Shown piece after piece: positions 8,565-18,458 of a stretch of DNA of 64,000 nucleotides. The stretch's first letter is position 1. Every line of letters begins with the position of its first letter. The notes under the pieces were generated by a model that searched no databases, had not been told where the DNA came from, and saw only the letters and a program-made list of their open reading frames with translations. The position numbers and the translations under genes were made by a program. This DNA is from Desulfovibrio sp. (lineage in GTDB: Bacteria > Desulfobacterota > Desulfovibrionia > Desulfovibrionales > Desulfovibrionaceae): positions 161,560 to 225,559 of the forward strand of contig JAITSV010000076.1 of assembly GCA_031287575.1 (NCBI GenBank), read 5' to 3'.

Positions 8565-8828
8565 ATGCATGACAATGTTGAACATCTGCTGAAACGGCAC
8601 CAGGACGCCATGGAGCGCCACGAACGCACCATGCGCGAGGCCGAACGCAAACGCCGCAGCGAAGAGGAGCGCCTGGACCAGGCTTACGTGGCCCTGCGCC
8701 AGCGTCTTTCCGCCCAGCCCGACCCCGACGCCGGGGACGTGGTGCTGCCGCCTCCACCCGGCATGGCCGGTCCGTCGCAAGGCACCCTTGGCGGCCTGCT
8801 GGGCAGCCTGCGCGCGCTGCTGTTCTGA
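8565..8828 (+). CDS. Small charged coiled-coil protein, function unknown
   Basis: An 87-residue protein: MHDNVEHLLKRHQDAMERH opens a long, highly charged helix (about residues 1-50, rich in Glu, Arg and His), followed by a Pro-rich link (VVLPPPPGMAG) and a short hydrophobic end (LGGLLGSLRALLF). It stands alone between a strong promoter and a strong terminator. An upstream start at 8502 (MTQNVIAGG) is possible and has its own AGGA site. I do not recognise the family. Confidence 0.55.
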   Translation: MHDNVEHLLKRHQDAMERHERTMREAERKRRSEEERLDQAYVALRQRLSAQPDPDAGDVVLPPPPGMAGPSQGTLGGLLGSLRALLF

Positions 8829-8848
8829 TTTTTCGCCCTCAAAGTGGC

Positions 8849-8888
8849 AAAGCGCCGCCACCGGAACCGTCCGGTGGCGGCGCTTTTT
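8849..8888 (+). terminator. Terminator after the small hypothetical gene
   Basis: A long GC-rich stem (8849-8865 with 8870-8886) with a four-base loop ends in TTTTT, 20 bases after the stop codon. Confidence 0.9.
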
Positions 8889-8980
8889 CATGCCGCGAAA
8901 ATGACTGTGTCCGTATGCCCGCCATGCTGCACCACGGAACAGCCTGCGTTCTTCAACACATGCACCAGAAACGTTGCGGG

Positions 8981-10933
8981 CTACCGCCCCCGCAACTGCC
9001 GTTTGTCCCCCACGCGAATGGTCACGCGCTCCTTGTCGAAGTATTCCAGCAGCGGAATCACGTACTTGCGCGAAAGGCCGCCCGAAAGCTCCTTGAATCC
9101 CGCCGGATCCAGGTCGTCGTGGGTGTCGAACCACGCGGTCACGCGGGCCTTCAGGTCCGCCATCACCGGGCCGGGAAAGTACAGCCCGTCCTTGACCTTC
9201 ACCAGTTCCCCGGCGTCCTGCAGCAACTTGAACACCGCCGCCGCCTCCTTGAATTCCAGCCCCAGCGGCTCCAGCACGTCCTTGGCGTTGGGCGGGCTGC
9301 TGCCCCCTTCCGCGTAGGCGGCGCGAATCCTGGCGCGCAGGCCCTCCTGGTCCGATGCCAGCGACACCTTGTGCCCCGGCAGGCGCAGCACGTCGCCCTC
9401 GGCCACCAGTTCGCCCGCCTTCAGCAGCCGTTCCACGATGAAATGCACCAGCTTGGGATGCAGCCCCCGGCCCCACCCGGCGGACAGCGCGCCACGCGCC
9501 ATGCCCGGCTTCAGCGGTTCGCGGGCGTGGTATTCCGCCGCGCGGGCCAGGCACCCCGCCCCCAGGCGGCGCACCGTCTCCGCGTCCACGCAGGCGCGTT
9601 CGTCCCGGTCGAAACAGAACACCTGCCCCTTGGCGCCCAAGGCTTGCAGGGCCTTGTCCAACCGCTTGGATTCCAGGTTGGTCAGCACCGAAAGCTGGGC
9701 AAACCGCGCCCCAGCGGAACCGGCCAGCCGCAGCAGGGACTGGGTGGCCGCCTCCTGCGTGGCGGCGTCGCCCACCTCGTGAACGTCGGGCAGGCCCTCC
9801 AGCAGGGCCAGCTTGTCGGAAAATTCCGCGTCCTTGCGGCGCAGGTCCAGCCCCAGCGGATGCAGCACCGCGCCCCCGGCCACCGTACGCAGCGGCGAGA
9901 ACGAACGCACCACGCAGCGGTCCCCCGCCACGCCCACCATGGGCTCGGTAAAGCGCACCTCGCACAGGGCGGTTTCGCCGGGGGCCAGCTTGTCCCGGTC
10001 GGGGAAGTACAACCGCGCCAGCACCTCGCGCGCGCCGTGGTGAAAGTGCACCTCGGTGCGGTTCTTCAGCGGCGTGGGCGCGGACGACAGGCAGGTCAGC
10101 CGGACCACCCAGCGCAGGGAGGGAAACAACGTGCCGGGGTGGGCCAGCACGTCGCCGCGCTGCACGTCCTCCACGTCCAGCCCCTGCACGTTGACGGCGG
10201 TGCGCCGCCCGGCAGGGGCCACGTCCACCGGGCCGCCATGGCTTTGCAGGCTGCGCACCTTCGTTTGCGCGCCGCCGGGGTACAGCAGCACCTCGTCGCC
10301 CACCTTCACGCTGCCGGACACCATGGTGCCGGTGACCACCGTGCCGTGCCCCTTCATGGTGAACACGCGGTCCACGGGCAGGCGGAACAGGTCGCTGCGG
10401 CGCACCGGGCGCAGTTCGCGCTCCAGCATCGCCAGGTGTTCGCGCAGTGCGTCCAGCCCCTGCCCGGTGGTTGACGACACCGGAAAGATGGGCGCGCCCT
10501 CAAGGAACGTCCCGGCCAGGAACCCGGCCACGTCCTCCTGCGCAAGGTCCAGCCATTCCGGGTCCACCATGTCCACCTTGGTCAGGGCCACCAACCCGTG
10601 GCGGATGCCCAGCAGCGAGCAGATTTCCAGGTGTTCGCGGGTCTGGGGCATCACCCCTTCGTCCGCCGCGATGACCAGCATGACGAAGTCGATGCCCGAT
10701 GCCCCGGCCACCATGTTCTTGACGAAGCGCTCGTGCCCCGGCACGTCCACGATGCCCAGACGACCGACTCCGGCCCCGGCGCCCGGCAGGTCGCAGAACG
10801 CGAAGCCGAGCTCGATGGTGATGCCCCGGCGCTTTTCCTCTTCCAGCCGGTCGCAGTCGATGCCGGTCAGCGCGCGGACCAGCGAGGTCTTGCCGTGGTC
10901 GATATGTCCTGCGGTGCCCATGACGACAGGCAT
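8981..10933 (-). CDS. selB: Selenocysteine-specific elongation factor SelB
   Basis: The 650-residue protein has an EF-Tu-like GTPase domain (G1 [22 protein letters not shown]) and beta-barrel domains, then about 280 residues of winged-helix repeats that bind the SECIS hairpin. The latter are shown by stretches such as [20 protein letters not shown] at the end. SelB carries Sec-tRNA to UGA codons that are followed by a SECIS element, so selenoproteins are made in this organism. The start at MPVVMGTAG has an AGGAG site eight bases upstream. selA and selC are not in the window. Confidence 0.96.
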   Translation of the reverse strand: MPVVMGTAGHIDHGKTSLVRALTGIDCDRLEEEKRRGITIELGFAFCDLPGAGAGVGRLGIVDVPGHERFVKNMVAGASGIDFVMLVIAADEGVMPQTREHLEICSLLGIRHGLVALTKVDMVDPEWLDLAQEDVAGFLAGTFLEGAPIFPVSSTTGQGLDALREHLAMLERELRPVRRSDLFRLPVDRVFTMKGHGTVVTGTMVSGSVKVGDEVLLYPGGAQTKVRSLQSHGGPVDVAPAGRRTAVNVQGLDVEDVQRGDVLAHPGTLFPSLRWVVRLTCLSSAPTPLKNRTEVHFHHGAREVLARLYFPDRDKLAPGETALCEVRFTEPMVGVAGDRCVVRSFSPLRTVAGGAVLHPLGLDLRRKDAEFSDKLALLEGLPDVHEVGDAATQEAATQSLLRLAGSAGARFAQLSVLTNLESKRLDKALQALGAKGQVFCFDRDERACVDAETVRRLGAGCLARAAEYHAREPLKPGMARGALSAGWGRGLHPKLVHFIVERLLKAGELVAEGDVLRLPGHKVSLASDQEGLRARIRAAYAEGGSSPPNAKDVLEPLGLEFKEAAAVFKLLQDAGELVKVKDGLYFPGPVMADLKARVTAWFDTHDDLDPAGFKELSGGLSRKYVIPLLEYFDKERVTIRVGDKRQLRGR

Positions 10934-11030
10934 GCGTGTACTCCTGCGGTCGCGCACGGGCGCGGCCTGTTCTGGTATGTGCCGGACGGAGAATCCCGTC
11001 TTTGCGCCGACGGCCGGAAGCTTTTTTGCT

Positions 11031-11063
11031 CGCCTCCGGCGGGCAGGGGACGATGTCCCCTGC
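11031..11063. repeat. Intergenic palindromic repeat, copy 1
   Basis: The motif CGCCTCCGGCGGGCAGGGG is followed by a 9-bp hairpin (11043-11051 with 11055-11063). Related copies lie at 13671-13706 and 33974-34014. The rest of the 359-base gap between selB and yjbQ holds nothing else I can support. Confidence 0.6.
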
Positions 11064-11292
11064 ACCCCTTCCCTATTTCTGGCCGGGGGCAGGAGTTGGC
11101 GGTACGGCGGATGCCCGGCGAACGAAACGCAACTGCTGGCAGCCGCGCACTCCACTTGCCTCGCATCGTCATGTGGTTGTAGGCAAAAAGCAACACGGAC
11201 TCAAGATGGCCGGGCGGAAAACACACCCGCAACACGCTGTGCGCACTGACGAAACAGCGAAAACGCGCCCAGAGCCCCACAAAGGAGTACCC

Positions 11293-11688
11293 ATGGAAAC
11301 GCTGTCCCTGCGCACCACCGCGCGCGAACAATTGCTGGACGTGACCGAAGAACTTCAGGAACTGGTGGCCCGCAAGGGGTGGACCGACGGCGCGCTGGTG
11401 CTGTTCTGCCCGCATACCACCGGCGCGGTGACCGTGAACGAGGCCGCCGACCCCGACGTTGCCCGCGACATCGCCGTGAACATGGGCACCCTCGTCCCCC
11501 GGCGTGGCGACTACCGCCACGCCGAAGGCAACAGCGACGCGCACATCAAGACCAGCCTGTTCGGGCCGTCCATGCTGCTCATCGTGGATGGCGGGCGGCT
11601 GCGCCTTGGCACATGGCAGGGGGTGTACTTCTGCGAATTCGACGGCCCGCGCGAGCGCAAGCTGTGGGCGCAGTGGCTGCCGGGGTAG
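11293..11688 (+). CDS. yjbQ: YjbQ family protein (UPF0047)
   Basis: This 131-residue protein has the full family pattern: GALVLFCPHTTGAVTVNEA near residue 40, the RHAEGNSDAHIK segment and LGTWQGVYFCEFDGPRERK at the end. YjbQ proteins are small trimeric enzymes with weak thiamin-phosphate-synthase activity reported for some members; the real role is unsettled. The ribosome site AAGGAG is seven bases before ATG. It converges on gpsA with a 45-base gap. Confidence 0.88.
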   Translation: METLSLRTTAREQLLDVTEELQELVARKGWTDGALVLFCPHTTGAVTVNEAADPDVARDIAVNMGTLVPRRGDYRHAEGNSDAHIKTSLFGPSMLLIVDGGRLRLGTWQGVYFCEFDGPRERKLWAQWLPG

Positions 11689-11733
11689 CCAAGGTTGCCG
11701 CGACAGCCAGAACTGTCGGAAAAGCCTAGCGGG

Positions 11734-12741
11734 CTACTCTTCCTTAAGCTCCCGCGTCATCAGCTCGCGCACCGCGTCGTGCGGGTTGGCGCCGTCGTGC
11801 AGCACGCTGTACATGGCGTCGGTGATGGGCATGGCCACGCCCATGGCGGCGGCAAGGTCGTGCACGGCCTCTGTGGTCTTCACCCCTTCGGCCACCATGC
11901 GCATCTCGGCCACGATGTCGGCCAGCGCGCGCCCCTCGGCCAGGCGCAGCCCCACCTGCCGGTTGCGCGAAAGGTCGCCGGTGCAGGTCAGCACCAGGTC
12001 GCCCAGGCCGGAAAGCCCCATGAAGGTGGACGCCCGCGCGCCCAGCGCCTCGCCCAGGCGGGACATTTCCGCCAGCCCGCGCGTGATCAGCCCGGCCCGC
12101 GCGTTGTTGCCGAAACCGAGGCCGTCGGACAGCCCGGCGGCAATGGCGATGACGTTCTTCACCGCGCCGCCCAGTTCCACCCCGCGCACGTCCGTGCTGG
12201 AATAGGTGCGGAAGCCGGGGGTGGAAAACACCTCGCGCAGCCGCGCGCCAAGGTCCGCGTCCGCGCAGCCCAGCACCACGGCGGTGGGCAGGTTGCGCAC
12301 CACCTCCGCCGCGAAGGACGGCCCGGAAAGCACCGCGTAGCGCGGGTCCAGCCCTTCCAGTTCCTCCGCCACCATCTCGGCGATGGTGCGCATGTTGCCC
12401 GTCTCCACGCCCTTGCTGGCGCTGACGAACACCACCTCGCGCGGCAGCAGGGGCCGCAGCCCGCGCAGCACGCCGCGCACCTGCTGGCAGGGCACCACGG
12501 AAAGCACCACGTCCGCGCCTTCCAGCGCCTCGGCGGCGGCCACGTGCGCGCGCACGCCGGGATGCAGGGCCAGCCCCGCAAGATAGCGCGGGTTTTCGTG
12601 CCGGGTGTTGATGGCCTGCGCCACATCGGCGTCGCGCAGCAGCAGGCGCGCATCGTAGCCCTTGCCCGCCAGCAGGTGGGCCAGGGCCGTGCCCCAGCTG
12701 CCGCCCCCGATGACGGCGATGCGCATGGCGTCGCTGGTCAT
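11734..12741 (-). CDS. gpsA: NAD(P)-dependent glycerol-3-phosphate dehydrogenase
   Basis: A 335-residue protein with the N-terminal Rossmann motif IAVIGGGSWGTALA, the SKGVE segment, the SGPSFA segment, and the catalytic-domain lysine region LGGAVKNVIAIAAG. It makes sn-glycerol 3-phosphate for phospholipids from dihydroxyacetone phosphate. Length is normal for the family. The start at MTSDAM has GGAG eight bases upstream; an internal start five codons later is possible. Confidence 0.96.
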   Translation of the reverse strand: MTSDAMRIAVIGGGSWGTALAHLLAGKGYDARLLLRDADVAQAINTRHENPRYLAGLALHPGVRAHVAAAEALEGADVVLSVVPCQQVRGVLRGLRPLLPREVVFVSASKGVETGNMRTIAEMVAEELEGLDPRYAVLSGPSFAAEVVRNLPTAVVLGCADADLGARLREVFSTPGFRTYSSTDVRGVELGGAVKNVIAIAAGLSDGLGFGNNARAGLITRGLAEMSRLGEALGARASTFMGLSGLGDLVLTCTGDLSRNRQVGLRLAEGRALADIVAEMRMVAEGVKTTEAVHDLAAAMGVAMPITDAMYSVLHDGANPHDAVRELMTRELKEE

Positions 12742-13148
12742 GTCGTGTACTCCGTGGCCGCAAGCGGCGCGTGGTGTGTCTGGTGTGCCTAGTGTGCCAA
12801 GTATGTCAGGCGCGCCAAGTGCATCAATGGTGCGAAAGGATATGGCAAAGCGCCCCCCGCCACAAGGCAGGCGCGCCGCGCCCTCGATACGGCAAACCCG
12901 TGACGGATGGGTGACGGCCACCCCGCGCGAGAGACACCCGTTCCGGTGGCGCAATGGCCGTGCCGTCCGGTCAAGGGATGCCTCGTCCAGGTAACGCGCA
13001 GGCCCGGAGGCCCTTGTGCCCCGTCCCCTGCCCGTGCGCATCCCCCGCCCCATCGCCCTGCGGGTCGCGTCGGCGAGTCGGCGGGTTGCGTCGTCCGATG
13101 GGACGGGGTATCAGCGTGTGTCGAACCGCAACCGAACGAGGACCCCGC
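12742..13148. other. Non-coding gap between gpsA and the ahbB-like gene
   Basis: I see no gene here. The gpsA side has short degenerate repeats of TGTGCC/TGTGTC (12770-12812). The remainder is GC-rich and presumably holds both divergent promoters, but no convincing -35/-10 pair can be named. Confidence 0.5.
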
Positions 13149-13649
13149 ATGAGCCGTCCCGACGACACCGCGCCCCGATTCACCGAAACCGAGCGCCGCA
13201 TCCTGGCCATCGTGCAGAAGAACCTGCCCGACAGCGCCACCCCGTACGCCGACATCGCCGCCGCCGTGGGCACCGACGAAGCCACCGTGCTCGACCTGCT
13301 GCGCCGCATGAAGGAAGACGGTTCCATCCGCCGCTTCGGCGCCAGCATCAAGCACCAGCGCGCCGGGTGGACCCACAACGCCATGGTGGCCTGGCGCGTC
13401 ACCGAACAGCAGGCCGAAGAGGCGGGCAAGCAGGCCGCCGAACACCCGCTGATCTCGCACGCCTACTACCGCCCCTCGTCCGCGCCCGACTGGCCGTACG
13501 AACTGTACACCATGATCCATGGCCGCCACGAGACGGAACACCTGGAAGTCATCGAGCAGCTGCGCCGAGAAACCGTGCTTGACGACTACGCCGTGCTCGA
13601 ATCGCTGCGCGAGTTGAAAAAGACCTCCATGGTCTATTTTCCGGAGTAG
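13149..13649 (+). CDS. ahbB: Siroheme decarboxylase subunit, AhbB-like (Lrp/AsnC fold)
   Basis: This 166-residue protein has an Lrp-like winged helix (residues 12-65, ending [17 protein letters not shown]) and an RAM-like second domain ([21 protein letters not shown]). These features match the NirDLGH/AhbA-AhbB family, which decarboxylates siroheme to didecarboxysiroheme in the alternative heme pathway of sulfate reducers. The location just before hemL supports that over a regulatory role. AhbB normally works with AhbA, which is not in the window. Many annotations would call it an AsnC regulator. Confidence 0.8.
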   Translation: MSRPDDTAPRFTETERRILAIVQKNLPDSATPYADIAAAVGTDEATVLDLLRRMKEDGSIRRFGASIKHQRAGWTHNAMVAWRVTEQQAEEAGKQAAEHPLISHAYYRPSSAPDWPYELYTMIHGRHETEHLEVIEQLRRETVLDDYAVLESLRELKKTSMVYFPE

Positions 13650-13670
13650 GCGAAGCGCCGCCGTTTTTTC

Positions 13671-13706
13671 CACGCCTCCGGCGGGTGGGGGGCGCACCCC
13701 TCCCCC
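13671..13706. repeat. Intergenic palindromic repeat, copy 2
   Basis: The motif CACGCCTCCGGCGGGTGGGG is followed by a C-rich arm that can pair with the G run. It is preceded by TTTTTT, as is the copy at 11031. It may also end transcription of the ahbB-like gene. Confidence 0.5.
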
Positions 13707-13880
13707 CGCGACATGGCGCTCTTTGTTGCCCGAACCGCACGGCGGCCTTCCGCCGCAGGTGACCGGGCAGCGCTCTACACGCAGGCCGCAACCACGCAGT
13801 TCCAGACCCGCCCAAGCCGAAACATACCCGCCCCGCGCGGGTTTCCGCCGGAACCTCACGCACGCCACGGAGAACGCAGC

Positions 13881-15158
<1,278 letters not shown>

Positions 15159-15350
15159 CCCGACGCGCCGGAACTGCTGTTCCGGACCATTGCGACGACC
15201 ACGGGGGCGGATGCCGCAACACGGCCCCGCCCCCGCTTGCGTTGCGGCGTTGCACCCAAGGCGCCCCGACGCTCACCGATGTATCCGGAGTGTCGGGAGT
15301 GCCCAGGCGTCTCTAGGCGACTCCAGACGACAGGGGCGCCCCGAACGCAC

Positions 15351-15394
15351 CCAGACGAATCCAGACGAATCCGGATGAATCCGGACGAATCCGG
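15351..15394. repeat. Tandem decamer repeat
   Basis: Four and a half head-to-tail copies of CCRGAYGAAT lie directly upstream of cbiG. The period of ten is close to one DNA turn. Confidence 0.85.
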
Positions 15395-15438
15395 AAAACG
15401 CAGCCTCGCGCACCACCCTCAACCTTGTCATCACCGCC

Positions 15439-16734
15439 ATGCCCCACACCCCAGCCCCCCCTTCCACGCGGCCCATGGCCGTGTACGCGCTGACCCCCGG
15501 CGGGGCCGCGCTGGCGCGGCGCATTGCCGGGGCGTTGGACGGGATGCTGTACCTGCCGGAACGGCTGTGCGCGGCGTCCACGGATGGGGCTGCTTCCGAC
15601 ATGCCGGGCACGGCGGAAATACCGGCCGCCCAGCCGTTCGCCTCGCTGGCGGACCTTGTGGCGCGCACCTTCCGCCTGCACTCCGGCCACGTCTTCGTGG
15701 CGGCCACGGGCATCGTGGTGCGCTGCATCGCCCCGCACATCACCACCAAGGTGCAGGACCCCTGCGTGGTGGTCTGCGACCAGCGCGGGGCCTTCGCCAT
15801 CAGCCTGCTGTCCGGGCACCTGGGCGGCGGCAACGAGTTGGCCCGTCAGGTGGCCGCCGTCACCGGCGGCACGCCGGTCATCACCACCGCCACGGACACC
15901 GAGGGCCTGCCCTCGTTCGACCTGCTGGCCGCGCGGGCCGGGCTGGCCATGGCCGACATCGCCATGGTCCGCCACGTCAACGGCGCGCTGCTGGCCGGTG
16001 AGCCGGTGTGGATATGCGACCCCGGCGACCGGCTGGGGCTGCGCTTCAACGGAACCATGCCTGACGAAGCAGGGGTGGAGCACACCGGGGCGCACCACGC
16101 TCCGGAGGCTTCCGGCGACAGGGCTGGCGTACCGCCCCACCCCGCCCCCCTTTTCCGCTTCGTCGCTGCCCCCGCCGACCTGCCGCCCGATGCGCCCTCG
16201 GTGCTGATCACCCCGCACGATCACCTGGACGCGCCGCGCCGCCTCATCCTGCATCCGCGCGTGCTGCACGTGGGCACGGGCTGCAAGCGCGGGGTGGACG
16301 GTGCAATCATCGAAGCCCGCATCCGCGACGTGCTGGCCGCCGCCCACCTTGCCCCGGCCTCCGTGGCCGCGCTGGCATCCGTGGACATCAAGGCCGACGA
16401 GCCGGGCCTGCATCACGCAGCCGCCGCGCTGGGCGCGGACCTGCACTTTTTCGACGCTGCCAGCCTGGCCGCCGTGCCCGTGCCGCATCCATCACCGAAA
16501 GCAGCCGAGGTGCTGGGCGTACCACACGTGGGCGTGGCCGAGGCAGCCGCCCTGCTCTCCGCCCGGCAGGCATGCGATGCTTCCGTCCTGCTGGTGCCCA
16601 AGTCCGCCGCGCAGGGCGTTACCGTGGCCGTGGCCATCGCCCCGGCCGCCGCCGCTCCGGACGGCGGTTTCTGTGCACTTGCGGCATGTCCTCCAACCGC
16701 CCCAACCGTTCCGACTGGCGAGACCACACCATGA
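15439..16734 (+). CDS. cbiG: Cobalt-precorrin-5A hydrolase CbiG
   Basis: A 431-residue CbiG protein: MAVYALTPGGAALARRI at the start, FVAATGIVVRCIAPHITTKVQDPCVVV, the SGHLGGGNELAR motif, and the C-terminal VLHVGTGCKRGVDGAII and SVDIKADEPGL segments. It opens the delta-lactone of cobalt-precorrin-5A in the anaerobic cobalamin route. The stop overlaps the start of cobJ as ATGA. The start at MPHTPA is the most upstream one; MAVYAL at 15475 is an alternative, and neither has a clear ribosome site. Confidence 0.93.
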   Translation: MPHTPAPPSTRPMAVYALTPGGAALARRIAGALDGMLYLPERLCAASTDGAASDMPGTAEIPAAQPFASLADLVARTFRLHSGHVFVAATGIVVRCIAPHITTKVQDPCVVVCDQRGAFAISLLSGHLGGGNELARQVAAVTGGTPVITTATDTEGLPSFDLLAARAGLAMADIAMVRHVNGALLAGEPVWICDPGDRLGLRFNGTMPDEAGVEHTGAHHAPEASGDRAGVPPHPAPLFRFVAAPADLPPDAPSVLITPHDHLDAPRRLILHPRVLHVGTGCKRGVDGAIIEARIRDVLAAAHLAPASVAALASVDIKADEPGLHHAAAALGADLHFFDAASLAAVPVPHPSPKAAEVLGVPHVGVAEAAALLSARQACDASVLLVPKSAAQGVTVAVAIAPAAAAPDGGFCALAACPPTAPTVPTGETTP

Positions 16735-17519
16735 CCATCGCCCCCTTGCGCGTCATCGGGCTTGGCCCCGGCGACGCCGCCCTGCTCACCCCGCAGGCCC
16801 GCGCCGCCATTGCCGCGTCCCACTGCATCGTCGGCTACACCCTGTACGTGGAACTGGTGCCGCAGGAACTGCGCCATGGCCGCGAGGTGCTGGCCACCGG
16901 CATGATGGCCGAGATGGAACGCTGCAACGCCGCCATCGATACTGCCCTGGCGGGCCGCGCCACCTGCGTGGTCTGCTCCGGCGACCCCGGCGTGTACGCC
17001 ATGGCCGGGCTGGTCTTCGAACTGCTGGACCAGCGCGGCCTTGCCCACCTGGCCCACGCGGTGGAGGTGGTGCCCGGCGTGCCCGCCCTGTGCGGGGCCG
17101 CCGCCCTGCTGGGCGCGCCGCTGATGCACGACTTCGCCTCGGTGAGCCTGAGCGACCTGCTGACCCCGTGGCCGGTCATCGAACGTCGCCTGGACGCGGC
17201 CCTTGGCGCCGACTTCGTGGTGGTCATCTACAACCCCCGCTCGCGCCGCCGGGCAGACCATCTGGAAAAGGCCCTGGCCATCGCCGCCCGCCACCGGGGG
17301 TCGGACACCCCCATCGGCCTGGTGCGCCAGGCCTATCGGCCCGACCAGCAGGTATCGGTCACGCCCCTTTCCGCCTTCGATCCGGCCACCGTGGACATGC
17401 TGTCCATCGTCATCATCGGCAACGGGGCCACCACCATGGTGGGCGGGCGCATGGTCACCCCGCGCGGCTACATGGACAAGTACGCCCCCGACGGCACCCG
17501 CAGGAAGGACGGCGAATAA
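16731..17519 (+). CDS. cobJ: Precorrin-3B C17-methyltransferase (CobJ/CbiH)
   Basis: This 262-residue SAM-dependent methyltransferase of the tetrapyrrole family has LRVIGLGPGDAALLTPQA at the start, VVCSGDPGVYAMAGLVFE, VVPGVPALCGAAALLGAPL, and the VVIYNPRSRRRADHL segment. It methylates C17 and contracts the ring in the cobalamin pathway. It is translationally coupled to cbiG by a four-base overlap. Confidence 0.95.
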   Translation: MTIAPLRVIGLGPGDAALLTPQARAAIAASHCIVGYTLYVELVPQELRHGREVLATGMMAEMERCNAAIDTALAGRATCVVCSGDPGVYAMAGLVFELLDQRGLAHLAHAVEVVPGVPALCGAAALLGAPLMHDFASVSLSDLLTPWPVIERRLDAALGADFVVVIYNPRSRRRADHLEKALAIAARHRGSDTPIGLVRQAYRPDQQVSVTPLSAFDPATVDMLSIVIIGNGATTMVGGRMVTPRGYMDKYAPDGTRRKDGE

Positions 17520-17722
17520 TCACCCGGCACCGCCGCCCGACCGAATGCCGCCAAACATGCCGGAATCCGGCACAACTGACAGCGCCGCGCCACCTTTGCC
17601 GCCAGCGCGGGTTCTAATGGACATCCGCGCCACCTTGTGCCGCACGACACACACGGCACCTTCGGAGTGGGGCAACGTTTACCCCTAACCCACCAGAGTT
17701 CGCCGCATTTTCCCGGCCCGTC

Positions 17723-17751
17723 TTGACACCGCGAACGCTACCTACTACCAT
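17723..17751 (+). promoter_or_regulatory. Sigma-70 promoter of cytochrome c3
   Basis: A perfect -35 box TTGACA (17723-17728) is 17 bases from the -10 box TACCAT (17746-17751). The predicted start near 17758 gives a leader of about 40 bases with a strong ribosome site. Confidence 0.65.
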
Positions 17752-17799
17752 GGCGCTTGGGAAATCCTTAACATGCCTTGTGAAGGAGGTATTTCTGCG

Positions 17800-18192
17800 A
17801 TGAAGAAGATGTTCCTCACCGGTGTGCTCGCGCTGGCCGTTGCCATCGCCATGCCCGCCCTTGCCGCCGCTCCGAAGGCCCCCGCCGACGGTCTGAAGAT
17901 GGACAAGACCAAGCAGCCCGTGGTCTTCAACCACTCGGCCCACAAGGCCCTGAAGTGTGGCGAATGTCACCACCCGGTCAACGGGAAGGAAGACTACCAG
18001 AAGTGCGCCACCGCCGGTTGCCACGACAGCATGGACAAGAAGGACAAGTCCAACAAGGGCTACTACCACGCCATGCATGACAAGGGCACCAAGTTCAAGA
18101 CCTGCGTGGGCTGCCACCTTGAAACCGCCGGCGCCGACGCCGCCAAGAAAAAGGAACTGACGGGCTGCAAGGGCTCGAAGTGCCATAGCTAG
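17800..18192 (+). CDS. Tetraheme cytochrome c3 (type I), periplasmic
   Basis: The 130-residue precursor has a signal peptide ([20 protein letters not shown], cut after ALA around residue 23) and a mature part starting [13 protein letters not shown]. Four heme sites are visible: CGECH, CATAGCH, CVGCH and CKGSKCH, two of them with the C-x4-CH spacing typical of cytochrome c3. It carries electrons from periplasmic hydrogenases to membrane complexes. The mature sequence is nearly the same as I remember for D. vulgaris Miyazaki F. The ribosome site AAGGAGGT is ten bases before ATG. Confidence 0.97.
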   Translation: MKKMFLTGVLALAVAIAMPALAAAPKAPADGLKMDKTKQPVVFNHSAHKALKCGECHHPVNGKEDYQKCATAGCHDSMDKKDKSNKGYYHAMHDKGTKFKTCVGCHLETAGADAAKKKELTGCKGSKCHS

Positions 18193-18219
18193 GCACCGCC
18201 GTCATTCTTCCGGCTTCGC

Positions 18220-18246
18220 GGGCCGTCCCTTCGGGGGCGGCCCTTT
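18220..18246 (+). terminator. Terminator of cytochrome c3
   Basis: A 10-bp stem (18220-18229 with 18234-18243, one G-T pair) with a TTCG tetraloop is followed by TTT. Confidence 0.82.
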
Positions 18247-18323
18247 GCGTTTCCGGACCGCACGGGCAGGAGCGCACTTCGGGGGGAGTGAGGGGGCGCC
18301 GCCATGTGGCATGCCGCACGCGC

Positions 18324-18353
18324 TTGCGCCATGCCCGCTCCTGTGTGTAGTAT
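18324..18353 (+). promoter_or_regulatory. Candidate sigma-70 promoter of the acidic repeat protein
   Basis: TTGCGC (18324-18329) and TAGTAT (18348-18353) are 18 bases apart, about 105 bases before the start codon at 18459. Confidence 0.4.
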
Positions 18354-18458
18354 TGCTGCCTTGAAACACGCAAAGCGCCCGCCGCTCCAAAGCGGCACTT
18401 TGCCGGACAGGTGCGCGAGCGCCGCAACCGTTACCGAAGGTTTGCCCAAGGGTCTGTC

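Noticed and set aside
11690..11733. Terminator between yjbQ and gpsA
   Set aside because: CGACAG and CTGTCG can pair, but the stem is short and has no T run.
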